Assembly (NCBI GenBank): GCA_964498785.1
Contig: CAZCJL010000068.1
Coordinates: 1 to 35,515, forward strand
Reading direction: 5' to 3'
Source of the DNA: Mariaggregatimicrobium sp964498785
GTDB lineage: Bacteria > Zhuqueibacterota > Zhuqueibacteria > Thermofontimicrobiales > Thiofontviventaceae
DNA length: 35,515 nucleotides
Position numbers and translations under genes: made by a program
The notes under the pieces: generated by a model
Told to the model about the DNA's origin: nothing
Databases searched by the model: none
Seen by the model: only the letters and a program-made list of their open reading frames with translations
Shown: positions 26,481 to 34,868 of the stretch, one piece after another
Layout of the letters: every line of letters starts with the position of its first letter
Numbering within the stretch: position 1 is the stretch's first letter

Positions 26481-27122
26481 CTAAAGCCCAAATTTAAATC
26501 CGCCCCAGATCGATATCGCCTCCAGCGTATTCAAAGAACCATAGCCAAAATCCTTTCCGCCGAAAATAAGCGCGTAACGCATTTCAACAATAAAAACCAA
26601 TCGGTTCAAAATATTCCGCTCCCAGCCGAATACGTACATTAAGCCTGGTTTGAGATAATTTTGCTGTTCATTTTTAATCTCATTGGGCTTTACCTGATCG
26701 TCCCCTAAAAAAAGAATCGGCCAGTACGGATTATGTTCCACCTCTTTAAATTTAATTAAATTGGCGCTAACTCCTGCTCCCATATAGATTTTCTTGAAAA
26801 GAGATCTCCTGAGCGTCATATTGATGGAATAACTTTGCCAGAGCCGACCATCCCGCACAGTGTAAGTTGTGCCCCGGTATTGATAGCTCCATGGCGAGCC
26901 GTAATATTTATTCTGAAAAAATTCTGCGGCAAATTTTAAATCCCAATTTTCACCTATCGGAGAAGCAACGAAGAGCGAATAATTAGGATGGTTTCCAATA
27001 TATTCATCACGAAACGTGTTTTCAATACCTGACTGGATGCCGATGTATAAATTTTGAGCTGAACTTTTGTTTGCTAAAAATAGCAGAAGCAATAAAATGC
27101 GTATATGATTTTTAGAAAACAT
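26481..27122 (-). CDS. Beta-barrel protein with YRGTxYTxRDGxLW motif
   Basis: The 213-residue product has a signal peptide (IRILLLLLFLANKSSAQ) and alternating barrel strands (NLYIGIQSGIEN, WDLKFAAEFFQNKYY, IYMGAGVSANLIKF, FIVEMRYALIF, SIWGGFKFGL at the end). Around residue 85 it carries YRGTTYTVRDGRLWQSYSIN, shared with the barrels at 27877 and 30766. The family is not known to me; it looks like an eight-stranded outer-membrane barrel. The ATG at 27122 overlaps the end of the upstream barrel gene by 11 bases, with GGAGGG ten bases before it, so the two are co-translated. Confidence 0.75.
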   Translation of the reverse strand: MFSKNHIRILLLLLFLANKSSAQNLYIGIQSGIENTFRDEYIGNHPNYSLFVASPIGENWDLKFAAEFFQNKYYGSPWSYQYRGTTYTVRDGRLWQSYSINMTLRRSLFKKIYMGAGVSANLIKFKEVEHNPYWPILFLGDDQVKPNEIKNEQQNYLKPGLMYVFGWERNILNRLVFIVEMRYALIFGGKDFGYGSLNTLEAISIWGGFKFGL

Positions 27123-27810
27123 TAATGATTATCCCTCCATACAAAAATACACCGCCATTATATCTGTCACCATCGATGGCATTATATTCCATTTCTAAAA
27201 ACAGATTGAATAATTTTGATGGATTGAACCGAACACCGGAAGCGACCACCAGCCCGGCTCGATATCGATTGTCATCTGATGATTGGCGAATGAGAATAGA
27301 ATATGAAGAATCGATTGTACCCCCGTATTGATCTTTTTGAATCTGTGTAAAATCAGAGAAAACGGAATAATCATTCAAAGATGCTCCGATTTTGAAATAG
27401 GGTTTCATTTTCAGATTTTTATGTTTTTCAAAGGGGTAAAAGTTAGCCGTCAGAGCGAATGTCCGGCATTCAAAATCCGCCGTGTTATCACTAAAGATGG
27501 ACGTATTGTCAGCCCCGTCAGATGTTTCTTGCCAGGAATTATCTTCTTTTGAATAACTCATATTTAGTTGAAAACCAAGCCGTGGCGTTATTTTCACTAA
27601 TACACCGCCGCCGTAATTCAGAAAATATGATTTTTCAAAAATATTTTCATACCGGGTATCGAAATGTCTTATAAACCCGGTGAATCCTGCCAACGACAGA
27701 TGTAAGTCTCCGCGTCTAATCGAACGTGATTCCATTACATCCTGAGCGAACACATTCGCGGAGACTGACAAAAACATTAAACATGCAAGTAATAATTTTT
27801 GAATACTCAT
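27112..27810 (-). CDS. Outer-membrane beta-barrel protein
   Basis: The 232-residue product has a signal peptide (MSIQKLLLACLMFLSVSANVFAQ) and strands such as DLHLSLAGFTGFIRH, LNYGGGVLVKITPRLGFQLNMSYS, RTFALTANFYPF and MKPYFKIGASLNDYSVF. It ends with the strand FLYGGIIINVF, a typical barrel end. It lacks the YRGTxYTxRDG motif and belongs to a general OmpA/OMP_b-brl-like type. The start is ATG 27810 because GGAGG lies just before it; an in-frame ATG at 27822 overlaps that site. It sits between two motif-bearing barrels and overlaps the next gene. Confidence 0.75.
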   Translation of the reverse strand: MSIQKLLLACLMFLSVSANVFAQDVMESRSIRRGDLHLSLAGFTGFIRHFDTRYENIFEKSYFLNYGGGVLVKITPRLGFQLNMSYSKEDNSWQETSDGADNTSIFSDNTADFECRTFALTANFYPFEKHKNLKMKPYFKIGASLNDYSVFSDFTQIQKDQYGGTIDSSYSILIRQSSDDNRYRAGLVVASGVRFNPSKLFNLFLEMEYNAIDGDRYNGGVFLYGGIIINVF

Positions 27811-27876
27811 GTTAACCTCCATGGTTTATGTGACTTGTTACCAATTTTTCAAATCCTTCATTTTTATTAAATCGGT

Positions 27877-28548
27877 TTATCGGATACCATAGCCGAATCC
27901 AATCAAAGCAGTACAAAAAACTTTCTTGTCACCAAAATCTCCATATTTGCCCCCAATGAATATGAATTTAATTTGGGATTCCACAATAAATGCCCAATTT
28001 TCATTTAATTTTATAAATCCGGTACCGGTAATAAAAGCAGCCGGTTTTACGAATGATTCACGAACTTCTGTTCCTGTAATATCAACATAATCCGGATACT
28101 CTATTGCAAACGAATCTTTTTCATGGTCGATAGAATGTATCCGAATATGCTCGGCGCTTACACCAATTCCGAAATAACTATTCTCAGAAATTTTAGAATT
28201 TAAAGAGATATTGAACGAGTAGTTTCGCCAGAGTCGAGCATCCTGCGCATGATATTGTATTCCCATATATTCGAAATAGTAATTATTCCAGTAGCTTTTT
28301 TTATGAATGAACGAGAGTTGAGGTTTAATCGATAAAGTTTCAGTCATCGGAATATTCAGAAAAATACTCCCGATTCCAAATCCGTCCAGGTTGCGATCCA
28401 GCATTACAAGACCAGAGCCTGTCTGAATGCCGATGCTCATATTTTTGCTCCAAACTCTACGAAAATGAATATCTTCTGGTGAATGTTGCGCAAATAAACT
28501 GAACGAAAATTGGAAAGATAAAAAAAACAAAACGATTGCTTTTCGCAT
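27877..28548 (-). CDS. Beta-barrel protein with YMGIQYHAQDARLW motif
   Basis: The 223-residue product has a signal peptide (MRKAIVLFFLSFQFSFSLFAQ), barrel-like strands (MSIGIQTGSGLVML, LSIKPQLSFIHKKSYW, SYFGIGVSAEHIRI, WAFIVESQIKFIFIGG) and a final TALIGFGYGIR. It shares YMGIQYHAQDARLWRNYSFN with the barrels at 26481 and 30766, so all three are paralogues. GGAG six bases before the ATG at 28548 sets the start; the longer frame begins with a TTG that overlaps this site. It lies 33 bases after a TolB-like lipoprotein gene and is probably co-transcribed with it. Confidence 0.75.
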   Translation of the reverse strand: MRKAIVLFFLSFQFSFSLFAQHSPEDIHFRRVWSKNMSIGIQTGSGLVMLDRNLDGFGIGSIFLNIPMTETLSIKPQLSFIHKKSYWNNYYFEYMGIQYHAQDARLWRNYSFNISLNSKISENSYFGIGVSAEHIRIHSIDHEKDSFAIEYPDYVDITGTEVRESFVKPAAFITGTGFIKLNENWAFIVESQIKFIFIGGKYGDFGDKKVFCTALIGFGYGIR

Positions 28549-28581
28549 TTTAAACTCCAAATTTTGTTTTAAATATTTAAA

Positions 28582-29520
28582 TCACCAGTCAGGGTTTGAA
28601 ATATGTGCGCTGCTTACAATTAAGAATTTTTTATCACTGCTATCCCGATTCATTGACATTACATAATTTAAAGCATCTCCCTGATGCAATACATAAATGA
28701 TTCTATTGCCATTGAACGACCAGTCGGGTTCGGATGAGGAGTGCTCGTCTGTTAATTTGACCAGATCTGTGCCATTTCCGTTAATTCGATAGATATAGCT
28801 CAATGAATCGGAATTGCTGACAAATACAAATTCATCACTGGTTGGCGACCATTTCGGATGGGATGGTTGTAAGTCTTCGATTTCCGGGTATGTCCGAATT
28901 AGTGTGCCGTTCGGATCAATATTCGCAACGCCGATTTTATTATCATTGATGAGTCGATATTCGATAAGAATTGATTGTTCATCCCAGTGCCACGAAGGAT
29001 TAAAATAATTCACGATGCCCGTGGCAGAAATCAGATTGCCGGTCGTGATCTGCCGCAAATTACTTCCGTCATAATCGCATGCAAAAATGTGGCTTTCGCC
29101 GTCGACTTCTGCGCTAAAAGCAATTCTCTCTTCAATTGGCGATATGTCAATACTCCCGCAATTCCTGATTTCGGGACTCATCGGCTGTTTATTTTCTCCG
29201 TTGTAACGCATTTTCCAAATTCGGGAAACCTGCTGTGAATCCGAACGAACGAAGTAAATCCACCGTTTATCCGGCGACCAGGCAGGTGCGGTGTCCATTG
29301 GACCTTCAGAGATTCTGTGAGTTACATTTTTATCGTAATGGATCGATATATGCCAGCCAGTACTTTGGGGGTCGTTGGCAGAGTAAACAATCGTATTTCT
29401 ATCCGGTTCAGTTAATGTGCTGGATTTCTGGCTTACAGGATTCAAGTTGCTGGTACAATTCGAGAAAAATAAGAATGCGATTAAGGAAATTCCAATAAAA
29501 TATATTTTTATGTAATTCAT
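28582..29520 (-). CDS. TolB-like propeller lipoprotein (copy 3)
   Basis: The 312-residue product has a lipoprotein signal (YFIGISLIAFLFFSNC, Cys 22) and PD40-type blades along its length. These include TAPAWSPDKRWIYFVRSD, ISPIEERIAFSA, PKWSPTSDEFVFVSN and EPDWSFNGNRIIYV, ending NRDSSDKKFL and SNPDW. It lacks TolB's N-terminal domain, so it is a plain propeller, not TolB itself. Such lipoproteins probably bind peptides or other ligands at the envelope. GAAGGTGA precedes the ATG. It follows another copy by 22 bases and precedes a motif-bearing barrel by 33, forming a lipoprotein-barrel unit. Confidence 0.8.
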   Translation of the reverse strand: MNYIKIYFIGISLIAFLFFSNCTSNLNPVSQKSSTLTEPDRNTIVYSANDPQSTGWHISIHYDKNVTHRISEGPMDTAPAWSPDKRWIYFVRSDSQQVSRIWKMRYNGENKQPMSPEIRNCGSIDISPIEERIAFSAEVDGESHIFACDYDGSNLRQITTGNLISATGIVNYFNPSWHWDEQSILIEYRLINDNKIGVANIDPNGTLIRTYPEIEDLQPSHPKWSPTSDEFVFVSNSDSLSYIYRINGNGTDLVKLTDEHSSSEPDWSFNGNRIIYVLHQGDALNYVMSMNRDSSDKKFLIVSSAHISNPDW

Positions 29521-29542
29521 ATTGTCACCTTCTTTATTTACA

Positions 29543-30481
29543 CTACCAGGTCGGTCCCAAAGCGAACTCCTGGTCAGCGATTTTTAATTGGTGGTTATTC
29601 GTTCCATCTCTATTCATAATTCTCATCGTATAAACAGAGTTTTCTCCCAATTCACTATAGATAATTTTTTCACCATCACGAGACCAGTCAGGTAACCAAC
29701 TTTTCCCACTCTGAGTAAGTCTTACAACATCTGTCCCATCAATATTAGCTCGAAAAATATCAGCACCTCCGTGTATTCGTGATAATAAGCTTACAAAAAC
29801 AAATTCATCTCTGGTTGGAGAAGGTCTTGGGTTGAATGGTTGTAAATCACCGAGAGAAGATAATGTGGTTAAGTTGTATGTATCCAAATCCAAAATACCA
29901 AGATGACTTTGAACTTTCGTCGGATCTAGACTCACTTCAGCATATTCAAAAATAATTTTCTTTCCATTATTGAGCCAATCAGGCCAACTGAAATAATATA
30001 CACGCTCCTTTGATAATAATTCGCTTTCAGTAATCTTTTCTATTTTACTACCATCACTTTTCATTATATAAATATCCGTTATAAATTCATCCGGTCGGTT
30101 ACGATTCGCCACAAAAAGAATTTTGCTGCCATTGGGTGAAAATTTTGGAAACTCACACGTCATTGATGAGGGAGCTAACTGAATCTTAGACGAACCATCA
30201 TATTTCATTTTCCAAATTTTAAAGTCGTGCATAAAACAGAGCCATTGTTTATCCGGCGACCAGTCTTGTTCATTTGAAGGCTGAAATGTTAAACGAAAAT
30301 ACTTGCTATAATCAGAATTTGAGATGCACAGTGTGCCATCCAGTGCCATAAATGCGATTGTTTCTTCTGTGGGTGGTGGTATTGTCTCGGATTCGGTAAC
30401 CCAGGAATCAAGTTGATCGTCGCAACGAACTAACATGATTATAAGATAACATATAACACTAAAAGAAAATTTTATTTTCAC
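29543..30481 (-). CDS. TolB-like propeller lipoprotein (copy 2)
   Basis: The 312-residue product has a lipoprotein-type signal (FSFSVICYLIIMLVRC, lipidated Cys likely in VRCDD) and PD40-type blades: DWSPDKQWLCFMHD, IWKMKYDGSSKIQL, KFSPNGSKILFVANR, PSPTRDEFVFVS and LPDWSRDGEKIIYSE. It ends NRDGTNNHQL and GPTW. It is clearly paralogous to the genes at 28582 and 33859 and shares the strings WSPDKQWL, IWKMxYDGS and SPTRDE. The start is GTG at 30481, six bases after AGGAGG. Arg at the position before Cys makes the lipobox imperfect. It is probably in one transcript with the following copy. Confidence 0.8.
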   Translation of the reverse strand: MKIKFSFSVICYLIIMLVRCDDQLDSWVTESETIPPPTEETIAFMALDGTLCISNSDYSKYFRLTFQPSNEQDWSPDKQWLCFMHDFKIWKMKYDGSSKIQLAPSSMTCEFPKFSPNGSKILFVANRNRPDEFITDIYIMKSDGSKIEKITESELLSKERVYYFSWPDWLNNGKKIIFEYAEVSLDPTKVQSHLGILDLDTYNLTTLSSLGDLQPFNPRPSPTRDEFVFVSLLSRIHGGADIFRANIDGTDVVRLTQSGKSWLPDWSRDGEKIIYSELGENSVYTMRIMNRDGTNNHQLKIADQEFALGPTW

Positions 30482-30499
30482 GACTCCTCCTGTGATTTA

Positions 30500-30640
30500 T
30501 TATAGAGCGGACACACCATTCAGCGCATACCTAAACAGCGGCGAGGATTTAAAACCACTGTCGTTCCAGCGGGCAAGGCTCATGTTGGTAAAAGAGAGCA
30601 TGACCGCCAGAATTAGCAATGTTATGATTAATTTTTTCAT
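30500..30640 (-). CDS. Short exported peptide, unknown
   Basis: A 46-residue frame begins MKKLIITLLILAVMLSFTNMSLA, a plausible signal peptide, and continues RWNDSGFKSSPLFRYALNG. GGGAG lies about nine bases before the ATG at 30640. The mature peptide would be about 23 residues. It lies 18 bases before the start of a TolB-like gene and directly after a palindromic repeat, so it may be a small secreted peptide or the truncated start of a larger gene lost at that repeat. No family is recognised. Confidence 0.45.
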   Translation of the reverse strand: MKKLIITLLILAVMLSFTNMSLARWNDSGFKSSPLFRYALNGVSAL

Positions 30641-30654
30641 TATGTTAAACTCCC

Positions 30655-30683
30655 GTGCGACGCACCTTTGAGGTGCGTCGCAC
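30655..30683. repeat. Perfect 13-bp palindrome with three-base loop
   Basis: GTGCGACGCACCT, TTG, AGGTGCGTCGCAC form a perfect GC-rich hairpin, standing out from the AT-rich surroundings. It lies between a barrel gene and the short peptide gene, and also overlaps a minus-strand 27-codon frame. There is no T-run, so it is not a typical terminator. It looks like a dispersed REP-type element. Confidence 0.65.
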
Positions 30684-30765
30684 GTTGGCCTTCTAAAATT
30701 TTGTTGCGAAACCATGCTTTCATAGTGAAGGAATTGCGCCCCGCATAACTTCCTTAAGAATTTTA

Positions 30766-31416
30766 TTAATCTTTATCAAAGCTAATACCAATCCCCACAT
30801 AAAAAGAAAACTGGCTCACAATTGAATCATTGGTATCTGTCAATTTCTTGCCAACTATGGTAAATTTATACTTACCCTCCAACATTAACGAAATAGCACG
30901 CCAGACCGGTTGTTCCCAGCCGATTACCAAATTACTCGTAAAACATATTTTGGATTTTTCCTCTTCCTCTTTGTAGGCTTCCCTTACAATATCTTCGGAG
31001 TCAACCCAAAAAGAAGTCCAGCCGGGAAAAAGAATGCGTTTCACGTAAATGAATTCAATCCCCGTACCTGTGCCGAAATAAAAATTCTTAGATGGAAAAA
31101 TTAAACCATCAATCATTAAACGATGATTACGCCACAACTGTCCATTGCGTGACGTATAGACAGTGCCACGATATTCAAAATCACGTTTGTTCCAATAATG
31201 TTTGTACTGGGAATATCCGATTCCCGGTCGAAGCGATATCCATTCGACAATCGGTAAAGAAATCCTTACTTCATATTCAAGATGGTTTTTAATTCTGTTA
31301 TAAGAAGATGAATTGAGGGCACTTGTGGAAAATTGAATTTCCTTTGATTGTGCCACAAGTGAAAATGGAACAACCATGAGTATCAAGACAAAAATAAATA
31401 ATGTTCTTTTATACAT
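30766..31416 (-). CDS. Beta-barrel protein with YRGTVYTSRNGQLW motif
   Basis: The 216-residue product has a signal peptide (KRTLFIFVLILMVVPFSLVAQ) and barrel strands (YEVRISLPIVEWISLRPGIGYSQ split across loops, NFYFGTGTGIEFIYV, ISLMLEGKYKFTIVG, SFYVGIGISF at the end). Around residue 83 it carries YRGTVYTSRNGQLWRNH, the signature shared with the barrels at 26481 and 27877. Its ATG and the stop of the TonB-dependent receptor overlap by one base (TAATG), so the two are translationally coupled. That suggests the barrel works with the receptor, or that the whole set is made in one go. No known family is recognised. Confidence 0.75.
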   Translation of the reverse strand: MYKRTLFIFVLILMVVPFSLVAQSKEIQFSTSALNSSSYNRIKNHLEYEVRISLPIVEWISLRPGIGYSQYKHYWNKRDFEYRGTVYTSRNGQLWRNHRLMIDGLIFPSKNFYFGTGTGIEFIYVKRILFPGWTSFWVDSEDIVREAYKEEEEKSKICFTSNLVIGWEQPVWRAISLMLEGKYKFTIVGKKLTDTNDSIVSQFSFYVGIGISFDKD

Positions 31417-33815
31417 TAAAATTCTACCCTCATACCAATATTAAAAGTCCGCCTGCTTAATTCGTGTTCCGCCATCAAACCGCCAATCCAGGAATAGCCC
31501 AGGACATTTTTATAGTCAAACAGGTTTAATATTTCTTCCCGTAATATGATGGTGGTCGTATTAAAAAGAGTGAATTTCTGGCTGAAGCCGATGTCGAATC
31601 TATAGTAAAAGGGAATTTTCTGGGCATTTCGATTTCCCGCCCGCAGCATCTGTTCTCCGTGTTCATCTATTTCCGAATAGTAAAAAGTATAATGATAGCC
31701 GCTGCCAAAAAGCAAGCGGATATGGATCCGGGAGCCGGGGAATCGCACCATTTTATCCTGCAGCGACGCGGCAAATGTATGACGCTGGTCCGACGGTCGG
31801 GGAACCCATTTTTGTGAGTCGAAGTTCAAATCCTCCCGCGCCACCATGTAACTGTAACTGATCCAGGCTAAACAATCCGGAATGAAATCGCCGCGCAGAT
31901 GAGCATCCAATCCATACACATAACCGATGGCGTCATTCACGCCGGAATAGACGATGCGCACGTCCCACAGATCATACGAGATGAGATCGTAGAGCCGCTT
32001 GTAATATGCTTCGGCTCGAAAGCTCATATTTCCCGCCCATTGATGCTCGAAACCAAGCGTCATTTGACCCGCTTTCTGTGCCTTCAAATTTGAACGCTGC
32101 TGTTCACCCCGACTTCGGAATTCTTTGTAAAGCGGCGGTTGGGTATATCGTCCTGCTGCCAGGAAAATATCCGTTCGCTCGCTCAATCGATAGAGAATAC
32201 TGAAACGAGGCATCAACAGATTTTCGTTGTTGAAATTGTACCGTGTAAACCGCAAACCCGTTGTAATGAAAAGGAAAGCCGACGGTTGCCAATGATATTC
32301 ACCGTACATGGACAAACCAGTTCCACGAATTTGATCCGAGGAAATGACCGGCTTTTCAGGGTCCGTGGCGTCGGGCGTATTGTCTTCCACGATTTGGTGC
32401 AACCGATCATTAAAACGAAAATGCTTTAACTCAGCGCCACAACGTAATTGATGATTCCGGTTGAACCGATACTTCCCATGAAGAAAGAAGCGCGTGAGTG
32501 AAACATCCAGATTATTATCAAAGGATTCGATTCTGCTCGGTGACGAATTTGTAAATGTATCGGGAACCCAAAAGATAGAATCCAGCACCGCCTTGCTAGC
32601 GTAATATTCAAGATATGTATTTTCATCTTCCCATTGATTGAAAGACGATACACCAATATTCGCTTCCATTTTTTCAGAGAATCGCTGAACCCATTGAATT
32701 CCGATAGCGGCGGATTGGTAGCTGAATAATTCCGAGCCATCCAGATAGATTCTGTGAATCGCTGTCGTATCTGAAGGATAGTTGCTGGATGACCAAATTT
32801 GCGGCGTTGATTCAAATTTGCTGTCACCGTATAACCCGAAGATTTTTAATTGCTTCAATGAATCGGGACGCCAGGATGCACCGATTTGAAAATCTTTAAA
32901 ATCCGGGGTATACGTGCCTTCGGTCTGCAGCGCATCGAATAAATATCCGTAATTGACTTTTCGGACACCCAGAAACCAGTTCCATTTTTCAGACATTCTC
33001 CCGGAAAGCGCAATATTAGCCATTATGGTCGACAGCCCGGCGATCCCCGAAATCTTTTCCTGATTATCATCCTGATAACTGATATCGAGTACTGAAGAAA
33101 GTTTATCCCCGTAGTTCACCGGAAATGCACCGGTGCGCAGATTGATACTTTTTATAAGATACGGATTCACCAGCGACGGATTTTCCGCAATTCCCTTGCG
33201 CACCAGCAACGGTTGATAGATTTCGACACCGTTCAGATAGATCAGATTTTCATCGTAATTGCCACCGCGCACATTGTAAAACGTGCTTTGATCATTCCCC
33301 GAAAAAACACCGGGCAGCGTTTTCAGTGAGAGCAACACATCGGGCAGCGGATTGGCAATCGTCCTTATTTTCGCTGGTGGAAGCTCGTAGCGGGTGATCT
33401 TTGGTTCATCGGCAAATGCAGTAATTGAGATTTCCTGACCTTTAATCGGGATGGGTTTTAAATAAATATTCAGTTCGATTTGTTCTTTATGCGCCGGGAT
33501 TGCTATCGTCTTTTTTTCTGTCTTATATCCCATGTACCGAAATTCTATTTCATACGTTCCCGCTCCGAGCATGATGGAATAGTTACCGTTTGAATCCGAA
33601 GTCGTGCCGATTTTTTTGCTTTTTACGGAAATGTTTGCCGCGGGTAGTGGATTGCCGGTGCTTGATTCGTAGATTACACCAAATAATTTTGTATTGTGAG
33701 AAGATGTAAATGGAAACACCTGCAAGGGAGTTATCAAAATAAACCAGATCAGAATTGTTACTTGTACAGTAAATATTATAACTAATCTTTGGGCATTACC
33801 TATATTGACCAGCAT
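31416..33815 (-). CDS. TonB-dependent receptor with carboxypeptidase-regulatory-like N-domain
   Basis: The 799-residue protein has an export signal (LVIIFTVQVTILIWFILIT) and a CarboxypepD_reg-like domain (about 42-125): LFGVIYESSTGNPLPAANISV, then DSNGNYSI and YEIEFRYMGYKT. The plug domain (about 140-260) has TFYNVRGGNYDENLIYLNGVEI split by short spans and SINLRTGAFPVNYGDKLSSVLDI. The rest is a 22-strand-type barrel ending FNIGMRVEF with the terminal Phe used for outer-membrane insertion. The layout resembles SusC-like and related FCB receptors, without a SusD partner nearby. AAGGAAA precedes the ATG. It should import or engage a ligand using TonB energy; the ligand is unknown. It follows a TolB-like lipoprotein gene by 43 bases. 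Confidence 0.92.
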   Translation of the reverse strand: MLVNIGNAQRLVIIFTVQVTILIWFILITPLQVFPFTSSHNTKLFGVIYESSTGNPLPAANISVKSKKIGTTSDSNGNYSIMLGAGTYEIEFRYMGYKTEKKTIAIPAHKEQIELNIYLKPIPIKGQEISITAFADEPKITRYELPPAKIRTIANPLPDVLLSLKTLPGVFSGNDQSTFYNVRGGNYDENLIYLNGVEIYQPLLVRKGIAENPSLVNPYLIKSINLRTGAFPVNYGDKLSSVLDISYQDDNQEKISGIAGLSTIMANIALSGRMSEKWNWFLGVRKVNYGYLFDALQTEGTYTPDFKDFQIGASWRPDSLKQLKIFGLYGDSKFESTPQIWSSSNYPSDTTAIHRIYLDGSELFSYQSAAIGIQWVQRFSEKMEANIGVSSFNQWEDENTYLEYYASKAVLDSIFWVPDTFTNSSPSRIESFDNNLDVSLTRFFLHGKYRFNRNHQLRCGAELKHFRFNDRLHQIVEDNTPDATDPEKPVISSDQIRGTGLSMYGEYHWQPSAFLFITTGLRFTRYNFNNENLLMPRFSILYRLSERTDIFLAAGRYTQPPLYKEFRSRGEQQRSNLKAQKAGQMTLGFEHQWAGNMSFRAEAYYKRLYDLISYDLWDVRIVYSGVNDAIGYVYGLDAHLRGDFIPDCLAWISYSYMVAREDLNFDSQKWVPRPSDQRHTFAASLQDKMVRFPGSRIHIRLLFGSGYHYTFYYSEIDEHGEQMLRAGNRNAQKIPFYYRFDIGFSQKFTLFNTTTIILREEILNLFDYKNVLGYSWIGGLMAEHELSRRTFNIGMRVEF

Positions 33816-33858
33816 GAGTTTTCCTTATAAAAATTGTATTTTTTGTTACAAACTTGAA

Positions 33859-34788
33859 TTACCAAGCTGGGTTAGTTATAGAATATTTGTTCAATGTCAA
33901 TTGTGTTAATCCAGTCCCATCTCGATTAACTGCCCATATAGTAAAATTATCTTCAAATCCTTCTGTAAGTTGAGAGAAAATCACTTTTTCTCCATCCATG
34001 GACCAATCTGGGATACCTGCTAAAAAACAATTAGAAAGTTTACGCAAATTGGTTCCATCAGCATTGATTGCCCAAATCTGCGCACCTATGTCACCTTTTC
34101 CATGTAAAACCACTTCATCTCTTGTAGGAGACCACTTAAATGCTAACGGGGCAAGTGAATCAATACATGCCATGTAAGAAATAGAATTTGTTTCCAGGTT
34201 CAAATATCCTACTCCATAATAGTCTGTTTTTTTCTCATTATAGAGAAAAGCAATTTCATCATCACTCAGTTTCCAGCATGGATTCCATACGTAACACCAA
34301 TCCTTACCGGGAAGGGTACCTGAAGAAAGTATCTTTTTATAATTATAACCATTAATGTCGGTTGTTACAATTATAGAATTATTATTAATATCGGAATCAA
34401 GATATACTAATTTTTTGCAGGAAGGAGATATTATTGGGCGAGCAAATTCACTCACATCTGTGGCAATTTTTACTTTATTTGAGCCATCATATCTCATTTT
34501 CCATATATCATAAGTTGTAAAATCATTAGAATGAATATAAACAAGCCACTGCTTATCCGGTGACCAGTCTGGAGCAAACGAATGTCGAACATCTGTCAAC
34601 CGAAAAAAATTTTTATAATCATAGGTAATACCAATCGACAAACCTGTCTCTGTTGCTATTTCAAATGCTATTGTTTCCTCTGTCGGATCAGGCAAAATAT
34701 TCGTTTTTTGTGAAATAGTATCTATATCGGTTTCACAATTTAGACTAATTATTGATACAAGAATTATGATGGTGTTTACTACTTTCAT
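33859..34788 (-). CDS. TolB-like propeller lipoprotein (copy 1)
   Basis: The 309-residue product has a lipoprotein signal (MKVVNTIIILVSIISLNC, Cys 18) and PD40-type blades: APDWSPDKQWLVYIHSND, IWKMRYDGSNKVKI, IISPSCKKLVYLDSD, KWSPTRDEVVLHG and IPDWSMDGEKVIFSQ. It ends WAVNRDGTGLTQLT and ITNPAW. It is paralogous to the genes at 28582 and 29543. ATG 34788 starts the signal peptide; the frame runs open to 34854 but that stretch lies in the terminator of the upstream gene. It is the first gene after the cysteine-rich gene and precedes the TonB-dependent receptor. Confidence 0.82.
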   Translation of the reverse strand: MKVVNTIIILVSIISLNCETDIDTISQKTNILPDPTEETIAFEIATETGLSIGITYDYKNFFRLTDVRHSFAPDWSPDKQWLVYIHSNDFTTYDIWKMRYDGSNKVKIATDVSEFARPIISPSCKKLVYLDSDINNNSIIVTTDINGYNYKKILSSGTLPGKDWCYVWNPCWKLSDDEIAFLYNEKKTDYYGVGYLNLETNSISYMACIDSLAPLAFKWSPTRDEVVLHGKGDIGAQIWAINADGTNLRKLSNCFLAGIPDWSMDGEKVIFSQLTEGFEDNFTIWAVNRDGTGLTQLTLNKYSITNPAW

Positions 34789-34822
34789 ATTCCATCTCTT
34801 AATAAAATTAATTGTTTTTTTA

Positions 34823-34857
34823 AAAGTAGGTGGGACAAAATGTGGTAGTCCCACCTA
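34823..34857 (-). terminator. Stem-loop after the cysteine-rich gene
   Basis: TAGGTGGGAC and GTCCCACCTA form a perfect 10-bp stem around 11 bases (34827-34857), 12 bases beyond the stop codon. On the minus strand CTTTT follows. It probably ends or reduces transcription between the cysteine-rich gene and the TolB-like gene, giving the first gene more product than the rest. Confidence 0.6.
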
Positions 34858-34868
34858 ATAATAATCCG

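Noticed and set aside
28582..34788. Naming the propeller lipoproteins tolB
   Set aside because: They lack the N-terminal TolB domain and pal/tolA context and occur in several copies; only the PD40 propeller is shared.
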